Source: Molanna angustata (taxonomy: Eukaryota > Arthropoda > Insecta > Trichoptera > Molannidae). From it: DNA of 64,000 bases. Below are positions 36,201-46,396 of this stretch, piece after piece (position 1 is the stretch's first letter; each line of letters opens with the position of its first letter). The notes under the pieces were generated by a model that made no database searches, had not been told where the DNA came from, and was given only the letters and a program-made list of their open reading frames with translations. Both the position numbers and the translations under genes were made by a program. The DNA is taken from contig OY754981.1 in the NCBI GenBank assembly GCA_963576475.1, positions 30,604,132 to 30,668,131 of the forward strand. Direction: 5' to 3'.

Positions 36201-37383
36201 TTGTTCAACGTTTTCACATAATAAAAATATATTCTCTTCTTAATTGATTACATTGTTATGGAAGACATCTTACCGGCAGATTTTCCGAATATGAACTCAT
36301 AAAAAGAGACGAATAGAATATCGAATATTTTTAGTATTGCATATGCGCAAACATTGGATTTTTTTTCCCTGTCGGGAGTCAAAGATATTTTCCAATAGAA
36401 TATACTTAATACAGTACCTTAGTTTTGATTTAAGTTATATTATATGAAAACCCTTAATTTGTATCACATCGAAATTGGCAACTGAAAATGGCGCATATAA
36501 TTCTGATGTTTGGGTTAATTTGAAGTATAATTAGTTTTGGGAATCATAGTGATTTCGTTGGATCGCCAACTTATACGGGTTTCCCTAGAAGTCTTGATTA
36601 CAACATCTTCCTATGTATTCTGTTCTCATTGGGTTGTTTATATTGTTCCACTATAGAATTTGATATAAATGCTCTTGGGCAATCATTATTGTCTTCTGTC
36701 GTAAAATGATAATATCTTGGACATTGTTTACATTCGCGAGATTACAATGAAATTTTACGACTGCCTTTGACGTAAACTTGTTCATAAAAGTGACGTCATC
36801 TAACCAATGTGGCTGCGAATCCAATACATACTGATCTCTCTGATGTTCTGAGGAGGCGTTTGGTTTACGATAGTTCTACAACGGCACAGTCTGTACAAAT
36901 TATCGTTTTATTTATGGTTTGTTTTAGTCGATGTATCATTAGTTCATTCCCTGATAGTTTCATTACTTCGTTGTTTTTATTTATATGTTTTTAGTTTTTA
37001 TATTATCATTTGTGTCGGCTATTTTTTTTTCTCAATGATGTCTCTCGTAAATGTTATTTTAAAACGTCACTCATTTGTTAATTTTTTTAAGGAGACAGGC
37101 CGAACAATTTGTAATGCAGTTTCACAAATAGAATAAAGTCAATATCGGTGTAAAACAAGAAATCTTTTTCTGCAATTCGATGGAAACATTAGTATGTACC
37201 ATTATTATTAGCATTAGTATAAGTAATATTTATTTATTTGATTTTATTTGGATCGCATAGTTTCGTTGAATTTACGTTGTCTCTTTCCATTTATCATTTC
37301 CATTTCCATATACTGATCTATTCATCTCTTTTTGTGTTTATTTTACAAGATGTATAACATTTTTGTTTTCTTTTTGTTCGCAG
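33246..37383. other. Distal part of puc intron 2
   Basis: Mostly AT-rich DNA. It holds an AP-1 heptamer at 33464-33470 and a clean 15-bp stem-loop at 35521-35564. A GC-richer patch at 33660-33900 could be a LINE fragment but I could not confirm a frame. Nothing else recognised up to the pyrimidine-rich acceptor of the catalytic exon. Confidence 0.55.
35521..35564. repeat. Perfect 15-bp inverted repeat (stem-loop)
   Basis: ATTCAAACCAGTTGA, 14 bases, then TCAACTGGTTTGAAT. A perfect palindromic stem in puc intron 2. No U-run or processing feature assigns it a role. Confidence 0.7.
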
Positions 37384-37616
37384 AAAGCGCCCGTAAATCT
37401 GGAACCCGCGTCCTCGTACACTGCCAAGCCGGTGTCTCCCGCAGTGCTACCATCGCCATAGCTTATCTCATGCGCTATCGTCACATGTCCATGGTGGAGG
37501 CGTACAAGATGGTCAAGTTAGCGAGACCCATCATCTCCCCCAACCTCAATTTCATGGGACAGCTCGTGGAATTGGAACAGACCCTTCGCACCACCGGCGG
37601 CGCTGGACCCTCCTGA
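37384..37616 (+). CDS. puc: puckered-like JNK phosphatase, exon with catalytic cysteine loop and annotated stop
   Basis: Joins in frame to the exon ending at 6547 (G|AA gives Glu; ...FEFI-ESARKSG). It carries the DUSP signature loop [11 protein letters not shown]. The Cys is the nucleophile, the Arg binds phosphate, and the Ser after it completes HCx5RS. The region continues through [19 protein letters not shown] and [20 protein letters not shown]. The last motif is diagnostic of DUSP10/Puckered, and the ARK-G-RVL-H lead-in is closer to insect Puckered than to vertebrate DUSP10. The first in-frame stop is TGA at 37614-37616, just after a short GGAGPS tail. Drosophila Puckered, as I recall it, has a long C-terminal tail after this domain, so this end is unusually early; see the extension entry. 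Expected role: negative feedback on JNK signalling by dephosphorylating JNK. Confidence 0.95.
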
Positions 37617-37880
37617 GAAGCGACCCCCGACCCCGGGGGCTCCGCGACCAAGTCCAATGGTGCAGCCAGCTGCGAGGAGTGCGCCGACCGTTGCCGATCT
37701 CCGTCGAAAGTTAACGACGTCCCGTCTATTGATTCGTCGAACGTATCCTATAAAAGACATCAGAGGAACCTCAGACAGAACACTATGATGAACGTTCCCG
37801 AAATGACGACGAATAATAGACGCACCAAAGCAAGCAGAAGCAGTCCCCGCCTGTCGAGGAGGAGTCGAACTAAGACGTGA
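37617..37880 (+). other. puc: In-frame 87-codon extension beyond the puc TGA (candidate readthrough CDS)
   Basis: The frame of the catalytic exon stays open from 37617 to a second TGA at 37878-37880. The 87 residues look like a protein tail: EATPDPGGSATKSNG, a Cys cluster (SCEECADRCRSPSK), an acidic/Ser segment (NDVPSIDSSNVSYK) and a strongly basic end (NNRRTKASRSSPRLSRRSRTKT split by a few residues) that resembles a nuclear-localisation signal. GC at third codon positions is high at first, as in the exon. Explanations are programmed stop-codon readthrough, a nonsense mutation or sequence error in a gene that normally reads on, or simply an open 3' UTR. The sequence alone cannot decide among them. 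Confidence 0.55.
37624..37639 (+). promoter_or_regulatory. All-GC stem-loop 7 nt after the puc stop
   Basis: CCCCCG, loop ACCC, CGGGGG: a 6-bp stem made only of G:C pairs. It begins 7 nt after TGA (37614-37616). Stem-loops at such spacing stimulate readthrough or frameshifting in several characterised genes. The stop context is TGA-G, which is less leaky than TGA-C. Confidence 0.5.
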
Positions 37881-37965
37881 AGAATCGCTAGAAAATAATT
37901 TTTAATCTCGTTTACTAGAATATTTATAGTTAAATTAAGTAATAAACAAGGTATGATTAAACGCC
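37881..37965 (+). terminator. puc 3' UTR end with poly(A) signal
   Basis: After the second in-frame stop the composition returns to AT-rich. A canonical AATAAA lies at 37941-37946, so cleavage is expected 10-30 nt later. If the first TGA is the real terminator, the 3' UTR is about 330-350 nt. Further AT-rich signals downstream could give longer isoforms. Confidence 0.7.
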
Positions 37966-38046
37966 CTGAACTGATTGCATAGTAGCTAGTAAGATATAAG
38001 AATAGGTTGTATAAAGATCCTTAGGAGTTTTACGGGTTTGAATGTA

Positions 38047-38145
38047 ATATTTATTTGTTCTGTACAAATAGGTACTCTTATGATTGAATATATATTTATT
38101 TGTTCTGTACGAATAGGTACTATAATGATTTGAACTATTTATTTG
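38047..38145. repeat. ~46-bp imperfect tandem duplication downstream of puc
   Basis: TATTTATTTGTTCTGTAC followed by (A/G)AATAGGTACT occurs twice in succession, then a third partial start (ACTATTTATTTG). It lies about 100 bp past the poly(A) signal. Confidence 0.65.
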
Positions 38146-40779
38146 TAATTTTGTGTCTTTGTCTTATTTACCAGATGTATTATATTTTTTGAATTTAGTT
38201 AATTTTTGACATACCTTTTATTACTTGTCTTTGATTAATTGGCAGCCATTTGTTGTAACTTAATTTTATATTTGTATTCAGACCTTTTAATAATTTAGTT
38301 TTTCGTGTGTGTGTGTTGGAATTTTGGAATATATTAGAGTATTTTGCGAACGCACATAAACAAGTTTACAATAATTGTGCCAATTATAAAAATGTCGGTT
38401 TGGAACGGTTACCAGTCCGCGTCGACCGATTTTTTTCTACCAATATGTGTGTGTTTATTTTATATCCTGAATTATCAGTAACGTCACACACAAATACTTA
38501 GACTAACAATAATATTTATAACTTGTTATAAGACTTACAAGAATGGGCACTTTAAACAATTATTTTGGCTTCCTTTTTTTACAATTGACTAAATTACGAG
38601 AACTATCCAATCAGAAATTACAAGATATTCTTTGATTCACAATCCGACAAATTTTGCGTGTTATAAAGTTCCATTCTTGAATACTTAATATAATTTAGTT
38701 TGTAATGATCACTTACCAAGTCTTCAGCTCGTTTGAGTCGAAGCAGATTCTAGTCTTATTCTTGGGATCCAAGGCTGTGTTAATAATGATTCTGTAATAA
38801 AAATAATAACCTTGTTTCTGATAAACTCATTATTTGAAACGTAATTGGTAAAAATTTCATCGATCGAACTAATTTTGATACACATAATAAAGTGTCCTCT
38901 TTTCAATGTGCAGATAAACTACGATAACAAGAACTTTTATCCATAATCTATTCAATCACTTTTATCTAAATACATAATTATCGTGTATTATATTGTGAGT
39001 CATATCTTACATTTGTTGCCTTTTCTGATATCGAATAATTAAGTTGATTTTGTGTAGTTAACTCTTTTCACTATATATACACACTTGATGTGTCTTATGT
39101 AACCTGATAACAATATCAAAAATATCACCTTATTAAAATTCGCTCTGTGCAGCGTCATTTTAATAAGCAAACGCTTTAATATCACGAATTATCATGTTTA
39201 AGCCTTAAATCGCTATTGTAGTGTACACGTTGATAAGCCGAAATTTATAGATTTCTATATCAAGAAATCCCAAAAATACCTATACAACAGAAACGTTTGA
39301 TTTTTCAACCGTAGATAATTTCTTTCTTTCAATTTTCAATCCTTTCACCGATCAAAACTGTTGACAGAGCCAAATGAGTACAAATTCGTTTTTTTTTGTA
39401 ACATGACAGTGTTGTGAGCCTTGAGGTACTCCTTTTAAGCATTTTTTTTTTTCAACTGTTGCATAACTTTTATCGTAATAATTCAACTTTATGAGATAAA
39501 TACATATATCCTTTAGTATTCGTTCATGTTTATCGCATTGGCTTTGCATATTTTTGACTGTAGACTGGACCCATTTCAAGTTCAGCAGATTTTGTACACA
39601 ATGGAATTTCTGTTATTTATAAATCTTGTTTATCTTTTGGGATCTCTTGATTTAGAGATTTGAATCATTTTGTATCGATTGTAGCCAGATATTGCCTTAT
39701 TGTCAAGATTAGTCAAGGTGTAGCGTGTGTCTTTGCCAAAGACAATATCCAATAAAACAATGTGGCGGGGCACACCGACCTATCCTTAGTTTGTAATTGG
39801 TACGTATTAATTATTATCAATGTAATATTTTATTCTGAATAATTAATTAATAATATAAGAGTTTTGATTAGGCTAACGTTGTATAAATTATTACAATATT
39901 AATTATAATATTATGTAGATACAATAATATTTATTATTTTTAAGTTTTTTTTGTTAGTGTTGGGTGATTTTAGAATTTGGCTGTTATTTTTTTAAATAAA
40001 TCCACCGAAAATTATCTTATATCGCTCGTGGTAAAGCAAATATTCAAAAGCTTCAAATTGTAAAAAAAAATTGTTACACCTTTTATACACAGTAAATTTA
40101 AGATTTATTATATAAATCCTATAATTCATAATCCGTTTTAACAGATAGACTCATCAAAAATACCTTTTGTAGTTTATGTTTTTAAACAAATATTTTATGT
40201 TAAATAATAAACATAAATCATTATTTAAAATAAATAACAAAAAAAAAATCCTATCTACAGTTAAAAAGTTACTTCTACTTTATTTATCAAATTAATTTAC
40301 AGCTTTTGATTCTTAAGGGTTCTAATTTTTCTAGTTATGACATATACTACAACAAGGTCTTGCTTCATCTCGAACGATGTGTATTTGTAATATTTATCTT
40401 CGACACTTATGAGAATATTAATATTTTGTTTGAAATTATTTAAGAACAAATAAAAAAAAAACACAACTCGTCTCAGAAATGTTACACTATGAAAAAGGTC
40501 AGAATTTTTACAAATCAAAAATGTTGGATTCTTCGTCTTTTGATGTGTCACTTTCCTGATTCAAATGTTGTTTAGTTATTATTAATACGATTATTATCAG
40601 ACATATCCAATTTTTGACATTTTTTTGGCATTTGCCACTTGATGGCAGTTTTACCACACGGACTAATCACATGTGCCTCCTTATTTGTTAAACTTAATAT
40701 TATTTACATGTAAAATAAAAAAAATATTTACATGGAACATGTTTCTTTTATCTCACTTTCACTTTTATTATAATCCTAT
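38146..40779. other. Intergenic AT-rich DNA, no gene seen
   Basis: I recognise no exon, RNA gene or element. Small frames (for example 38307-38501, 39352-39579, 40297-40551) have no domains. One AP-1 heptamer at 38996-39002. Confidence 0.5.
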
Positions 40780-41300
40780 CCTTTTTTATTTATTTATAAA
40801 TGTTTTATTTATTTACTTATTTATCTTTTTGTGCATAATATAAACAAATGTTATCCACACTGGTGGGCTTATTGCCATTATGAAATTTCTTCCATCCAAC
40901 CTGATTACAAATTATGACAAAATTATACATGTGATACATCAACAAAATAAAGCGAAAATAAAAACAAAGAAAATGTACATTACACTAAGATGAATATTAA
41001 AAACAAGAAAACCCCATAGCAAAAAAAGGATTGGGAAAGAACAAGGAGACGAAAACGGCACCAGGTGTTTAGGGATAAATATTCCTTCTTTAGTTTTTTC
41101 TTGAAAATACAAAGTGAGTTAGACGACGCAATAATTCGGACTTAAACAATTCCATAGCCTTGTACTTCGAACAGGGATGGATAGCCGAACTACAGGGATG
41201 GATAGTGCCATACGTTCAGCAGATCGGAGTGGATGTCTGTGATTGGATAAATAAGTGAATTTGTTTTTAAGGTATGTATGTTCAAACAAGAATTTACAAT
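40780..41300 (-). mobile_element. 5'-truncated CR1-type LINE fragment
   Basis: On the minus strand a decayed reverse-transcriptase C-terminus reads LKNKFTYLSNHRHPLRSAER, then SIPV...TRLWN-LSP. A 3' UTR ends TGGAAGAAATTTCATAATGG, CAATAAGCCCACCAGTG and an (AAAT)n-like tail at ~40780. The same peptide and tail occur at 45835 (+) and 59820 (-), so all three are one family. Confidence 0.7.
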
Positions 41301-41493
41301 GGCGGGATTATTGGCAAATGGAAATTTCTTTCAACCGACCCATCGAGAATTTGAACAACACAACCAAAAGGAATAGTTGAATAAATTTGATTAAATCATG
41401 TAAAAAGTCAGTTTCTCTTTTCTAAGATTTTTTTTAATTATACCTACTGTATAAAAGATGGAAGTTGAGGAGAAACAATTTATTATTTATGTA
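41301..41493. other. Unassigned AT-rich DNA
   Basis: Nothing recognised between the LINE fragment and the Helitron fragment. Confidence 0.4.
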
Positions 41494-41612
41494 CTAGTTG
41501 CATGTAACACATGACATCCAACTGTCGATAGCGATAGTATGTTTAGTTGAAGAATAAGTACCAAACTATAAACCCATTAATCCAAATTATTGAATATTTT
41601 AAGATATTTTGT
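41494..41612 (-). mobile_element. Helitron-like element, 3'-end fragment
   Basis: The reverse complement ends ...ATGTGTTACATGCAACTAG at 41494 and includes the subterminal ATCGACAGTTGGAT and the block TTATTCTTCAACT. Only the last ~120 bp of the family remain. Confidence 0.7.
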
Positions 41613-42436
41613 TGTCCTCATCTTTAGCTTTTTAATTGTGCCCCTTTTACACGTGGGGTATAAATTGTAATATGAGTTTCTAGTGGTCGATACTTTCCCT
41701 TTAATACCCTCCTACTTTTCTCCCTTCCCATCCAGTTTTCAAAATTGGTAAAATGTAATAGAATACCTTGTAATAGATACATTTTAGAATACTATAAGTG
41801 TCACTGTAAAAATTATCATTGTATTTGTATTTTTTGCTGTTGTATTCTATAAAATAAAAATGTAAACAGACTGGTCTCAGCATAAATGAAATGAATGTAC
41901 ACAAATTGAATTTATTTTAGGATAGCCAACATGATATAATAAAAAAAATCTAATAAAAAATCTAATACAATAAAAAAATTCAAACATATTATGGTGATAT
42001 AGTTTATTTTTATACGTGTTATTGTTTTGACGGCCATGGAGGCTCAGTTGATTTAATATCAGACTCCCAATACAAAAGTCCCGACAGTTACAGTTACAGA
42101 TACAGTTTAAAATTGTGTTATCAGTCTGGATCTGTGTGACGATAAATATCACAAGTTTACAGAATATGGTTAATTGTTATTGGGTGCGTGTTAAATTAAT
42201 ATTTGATATAGTACCTGTGAGTTGGAAAATATATGGGCAGCAAAATATGCTATCCAAGAAATGCACCAATACGAGGACATATATAATACAGTCAAAAGAA
42301 TTACAAATCAATATGCCGAGGCTATCATTATTCATATGGATTGCTCCTGATTCATACAATTAGTTTTACATGCCCGTTGTGAACATTGTGTAAAATAGAA
42401 GAGTTCGAGAATATTCTAGTAGATTCACCAATATTA
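41613..42436. other. Unassigned AT-rich DNA
   Basis: Frames such as 41877-42152 and 42115-42363 show no domain or exon-like composition. No repeat family recognised. Confidence 0.4.
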
Positions 42437-42634
42437 TCCAACTGTTTTTGACTCAATCTCCAAACATACATACATACATACCATCATGCTGTTTTTATAT
42501 TCTGGATAGGAAAAAATGACTGACCTCCATACTATCATATCCTGACATACACACCTACATATTTTATGTAGAAAACAAAATATTTTAAAATATTTATTAA
42601 TTTTTGTTTAATCTCATGTGTTACTTGCAACTAG
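42437..42634 (+). mobile_element. Internally deleted Helitron-like element (~198 bp)
   Basis: Begins TCCAACTGT after a host A and then jumps directly into the family's 3' region (TCTCCAAACATACATAC..., ACTGACCTCCATACTATC). It ends CTCATGTGTTACTTGCAACTAG before a host T. Both termini are kept but most of the body is missing, so it is a deletion derivative like the one at 63511. Confidence 0.65.
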
Positions 42635-42917
42635 TAATATTCAAATTTAGAAATTAAACAGATTTTTTTCGAGCGACAAAAACATAAATAACTCATATAT
42701 TTATAGCAGACAAAAAACATTCTAATTATCATTATACGTTGCAGATATTTCCTTGTGGCACAGTTTATCTAATAAAATTAAAACAAATAAATATCTTAGT
42801 GTCAACCACGTTTGAATATTTTTATATTAAGTAATTACGGAGACGTAACCGCTGCTTCGTCAGGACAGATTAAAGTGCACTTTACACGGACGATGTTTTC
42901 AACGCGGCCCGGTTTCC

Positions 42918-43100
42918 AACTTATAGTTTGGGCTATAGAGAGGACACAAAAAAAAACAAAGTAAATTATGAAACCATGAAAAATTTATGTTTGTCTATGG
43001 AAAACTAATCAGCTCTAGGTCTTTGCACTTTACACATATGATGTAAATATGAAGTCGATCGGACTTATAGTTTGGGCTGTAGAGAGGACACAAAAATAGA
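42918..43100 (+). repeat. 36-bp direct repeat spaced ~140 bp
   Basis: ACTTATAGTTTGGGCT, (A/G), TAGAGAGGACACAAAAA occurs at about 42920 and again at about 43064, with one internal difference. The surrounding DNA (42840-43390) is GC-richer and contains GCACTTTACAC twice, suggesting a decayed tandem or dispersed element. Confidence 0.55.
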
Positions 43101-43447
43101 TTAGGTTTAAGTAAGGTTTAAATAGCGACTCGCGTGAGCGAGTTGCTTTATAAATTGATTTATAAATTAAATTTATATATTTTTTTTTAAAATTGTCGCA
43201 TTTAATATAAAATTTCACAGCTCATTTGACTTAATACTATGAGATCTCAACCAATCAGAGAGCCAACCGGAAACTTTGACTTTCTGAACTGGAAACAGGT
43301 GAATGCGGATTGTAGACGCTAGTGGCGTATACGGCGTACAGCGTACGCCAAACATACAAACACATCATGACGAAACTCGTGTGTACTCTACATGATACCC
43401 GTTGAGAAATTGATGTCAAAAAAATAACATTTCAAAATTGTGAAATA

Positions 43448-43690
43448 AAAAAAATCAGTATCACAATGCGAAGCTGAGGACATCGTAAGATGGGGGTGCC
43501 AAAGAAGAAGGTACTGGAATGAACACGTCAGCCGCATGTCCGAAGATAGGATCCCAAAGATAGCCCGAGACAACGTACCGGAGGGGTCTAGACCACGAGG
43601 ACGCATAGTTGGCAGTCTACATCACAGGAGGCTGAAAATGTAGCATAAAACAGGCCCTGGGCCTAATGAAAGAAGAAGAAGAAGTATCAG
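43448..43690 (+). mobile_element. LINE reverse-transcriptase C-terminal remnant with (GAA)n tail
   Basis: A plus-strand frame reads RRWGCQRRRYWNEHVSRMSE, then IPKIARDN, EGSRPRG and RRLK, then a stop and a (GAA)n run. This has the style of the basic zinc-knuckle tail of R1/RTE-like LINE proteins (RRWxxH-xRMxxxR...GRP-R). Frameshifted and truncated. Confidence 0.5.
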
Positions 43691-44198
43691 AATACCCGTG
43701 AAATAAATATTTTTGGAAATAGGATGAGTACCTGTAAAAGTAGGTACCTATTTTGAAAAATTATATCATAGCATCGTTTGAGTTGTTTAATTTTTTTTTT
43801 CACACTTTTGGGCTTTTAATTTTGTAGAGGGATTTGGATTTGGTGAATTTATCAGTGTGTGAAGTGTAGAGGAAATGTTCCTCTATCAAGAGATAAGCAT
43901 TGGAAGAGGAAGTTAATGTGGTATATGGTGTGTAGTGTATATAGTGAATGGTGTGCAACCGCCATGACATAGATTAGACTCAAAAGGACACGTGTTCATA
44001 GTCTCTTGGAATGATTCACTTTATCACCCTCCCCTTCTACATATACATACATACATGGGTACAGCTTGACAAGTGACAGAATGCGGGTGACAGTTTTTTT
44101 ACGGTATGGTTGTAAATGTATAGTTGAAAAGATCAGCGGCCTTACTCTGAAATTTGAAATTCAATTACAATTTCTAATTATCGCTAAGAACCTACCTT
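43691..44198. other. Unassigned AT-rich DNA
   Basis: Nothing recognised apart from a short CATACATA run near 44043. Confidence 0.4.
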
Positions 44199-44281
44199 TA
44201 TAATAGACTAGTGAACCCCCGGCAAACTTCGTATTGCCTGTATAATTAAAAATGGTCCATAACCAACCGTCGCTTCAGACC

Positions 44282-44749
44282 CTTCAGTGCCTCCCGTCCC
44301 TTCAGTGCCTCCCGTCCCTTCAGTGCCTCCCGTCCCTTCAGTGCCTCCCGTCCCTTCAGTGCCTCCCGTCCCTTCAGTGCCTCCCGTCCCTTCAGTGCCT
44401 CCCGTCCCTTCAGTGCCTCCCGTCCCTTCAGTGCCTCCCGTCCCTTCAGTGCCTCCCGTCCCTTCAGTGCCTCCCGTCCCTTCAGTGCCTCCCGTCCCTT
44501 CAGTGCCTCCCGTCCCTTCAGTGCCTCCCGTCCCTTCAGTGCCTCCCGTCCCTTCAGTGCCTCCCGTCCCTTCAGTGCCTCCCGTCCCTTCAGTGCCTCC
44601 CGTCCCTTCAGTGCCTCCCGTCCCTTCAGTGCCTCCCGTCCCTTCAGTGCCTCCAGTCCCTTCAGTGCCTCCCGTCCCTTCAGTGCCTCCCGTCCCTTCA
44701 GTGCCTCCCGTCCCTTCAGTGCCTCTCGTCCCTTCAGTGCCTCCCGTCC
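44282..44749 (+). repeat. 18-bp minisatellite, 26 units
   Basis: Unit CTTCAGTGCCTCCCGTCC repeats 26 times over 468 bp, with single-base variants near 44653 and 44725. It then degrades through ~44830 (ACCACCCGTCCCGTCAGACC). Eighteen divides by three, so all frames without stops look coding (PPVPSV or SLQCLP on plus, LKGREA on minus). Confidence 0.95.
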
Positions 44750-44859
44750 CTTCAGACCCTTCAGTACCACCCGTCCCGTCAGACCCACCAGTACCTCCCT
44801 TCCCTTCATTACCTCCCGTCCCTTCAGTAGGTTAAGAAAAAGTTTAATTCCCGACACAA

Positions 44860-45715
44860 TACTGGGAAGACCTACGAAGAGATGAAAGGACAGTTGGACC
44901 TTCTTTTTCCAGGATTCTCCAACTTCATAGGTAAAATGAACAAATACACGATAAAGAAAAAGAAGAAGAAAAAAGTTTGAATCCAGAAACCGTCCTGGAA
45001 AACCTGCGAAGAGATGGAAGGACAGTTGCATCTTATTCTTCCACAATACTCCACCTTCATAGGTAAAATGACCAAATACACAATGAAGAAGAAGAAGAAA
45101 AAAGTTTAAATCCAAAAAATGTCCTGGAAGACCTGCGAAGAGATGGAAGGACAGTTGAAGCTTCTTCTCCCAGAGTATAAGGTCATTTTACCTTCATAGG
45201 TAAAATGACCTAATACCCGAAGAAGAAGAAGAAGAATTTTTTTTAATTCAGAAACCATCCCGAGCATACGCTCGACAATTCGCCAAAGTTTCATTGCAAT
45301 CGGATGAACGGTTTCCAGGATAGTCCACTTTCATAGGTAAAATGACCCAATACTCGATGAAGAAGAAGAAGAAAAAAAATTTAATCCAGAAACCATCCCG
45401 GGCATACGCTCGACAATTCACCAAAGTTTCATTGCAATCGGATGAACGGTTCCCAGGATAGTCCACTTCATAGGTAAAATGACCTAATACCCGATGAAGA
45501 AGAAGAAGAATTTTTTAATCCAGAAACCATCCCGGGCATACGCTCGACAATTCATCAAAATTTCATTGCAATCGGATGAACGGTTCCCAGGATCCACCTT
45601 CATAGGTAAAATGAAGGTGGATGAAGAAGAAGAAGAAAAAAATTTTTGATCCAGAAACCATCCCTGGTATACTCTCGACAATTCACCAAAGTTTCATTGC
45701 AATTGGATGAACGGT
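44860..45715. repeat. ~120-140-bp imperfect tandem repeats with (GAA)n
   Basis: About seven diverged units, each with CAGAAACC-TCC, a segment CATTGCAATCGGATGAACGG or GAAGAGATGGAAGGACAGTT, the phrase CATAGGTAAAATGACC and an (AAG)n run. Two subtypes alternate: the first three units carry the AAGGACAG type, the later ones the CGCTCGACAATTC type. Short minus-strand frames across it are period artefacts. Confidence 0.8.
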
Positions 45716-45834
45716 TTAGGAGCGCATTCAACACATACATACAAACATTCAAATTTATAATATAGATAATCAGCACGTAGGTATGTTTTAATTGTATAGT
45801 TTATATATACGCAGGCAACAGAGAGGTAAGTTCT

Positions 45835-46396
45835 AATTGGAATCGGGATATATCTTGTCATTACTATACAATGTCCTTATTAATCCAAATTTACCTCAGT
45901 ATCTCAAGAATAAATTCACTTATCTTTCAAGCCACGGGCGTCCACTTCGATCTGCTGAACGTGCTTTACTATCTATCCCTATTCACAGTACTGATTTTTT
46001 AAGCTCTTCATTTGAAGTACATTCGGCTAGGCTATGGAATAGTCTAAGTCCTGATATTACGTCGTCTATCTCATTAAACATCTTCAAGAAAAATTTATCT
46101 TACAACACCTGATTACATCTTCCTCTCCTCTTCCTTTCCTTATCCTTTAGTTTTCCTATCATTGCTATGAATTGTTCTTTTATGCTATCTTATTTGTTTT
46201 TTTTACTTTTATTCTGCTGTATTTATTTATTTTGTAATGTGATTATGTAACTGATTGCCATAGTACACATTGTTTTGTATACTTAACATTAACTCTGGTT
46301 GGTTGGAAGAAATTGCCACTAGGCAATAAGCCCGCCAGTGTACAAATTGTATGTACAAGAAGATTCAAATAAATAAATAAAATTAATAAATAAATA
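45835..46396 (+). mobile_element. 5'-truncated CR1-type LINE, reverse-transcriptase C-terminus and 3' UTR
   Basis: The plus frame 45837-46112 encodes ...NKFTYLSSHGRPLRSAERAL, SIPIHSTDFLSSSFEVHSAR, LWNSLSPDI..., the conserved C-terminal part of CR1/Jockey reverse transcriptases. The 3' UTR ends TTGGAAGAAATTGCCACTAG, GCAATAAGCCCGCCA and an (AAAT)n tail. This tail block is shared with the family B SINE at 31193. The frame looks intact but represents only the last ~90 residues. Confidence 0.8.

Larger units (their letters stand above)
6548..37383 (+). other. puc intron 2 (~30.8 kb), repeat-rich and AP-1-rich
   Basis: A phase-1 GT-AG intron between the two halves of the phosphatase domain (donor GTGAGT at 6548; pyrimidine-rich acceptor ending CAG at 37383). 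It contains an almost complete LINE, a perfect inverted repeat, Helitron and TIR elements, SINEs and a minisatellite, listed separately. Strict TGA(C/G)TCA sites are over-represented. No additional puc exon is visible, although the GC-rich segment around 16.1-16.5 kb could be an internal promoter. Confidence 0.85.
44199..45770. mobile_element. Composite dispersed element with internal minisatellites
   Basis: Begins TAGACTAGTGAACCCCCGGC, AAACTTCGTATTGCC and ends CATACATACAAACATTCAAA, TTTATAATATAGATAA. These motifs are familiar from the two ends of a widespread insect interspersed repeat. Between them lie an 18-bp minisatellite and a 120-140-bp imperfect repeat built around (GAA)n. No protein-coding gene: the long frames on both strands (44246-45115 minus; 44252-44835 plus) are products of the 18-bp period. 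Class not assigned. Confidence 0.5.

Noticed and set aside
37614..37616. TGA as selenocysteine codon
   Set aside because: No SECIS-like element is evident, the position is not a family redox site, and as far as I know Lepidoptera lack the selenocysteine machinery. Readthrough, mutation or error is more likely.
37518..37760. 80-codon antisense ORF over the puc 3' end
   Set aside because: A shadow of the GC-rich coding strand. Gly/Ala/Arg-rich composition comes from the reverse of Pro/Ser codons.
44246..45115. 289-codon minus-strand ORF and overlapping ~190-codon plus ORFs (Pro/Val or Leu/Gln repeats)
   Set aside because: Products of an 18-bp minisatellite, open in several frames on both strands at once, which real genes are not.
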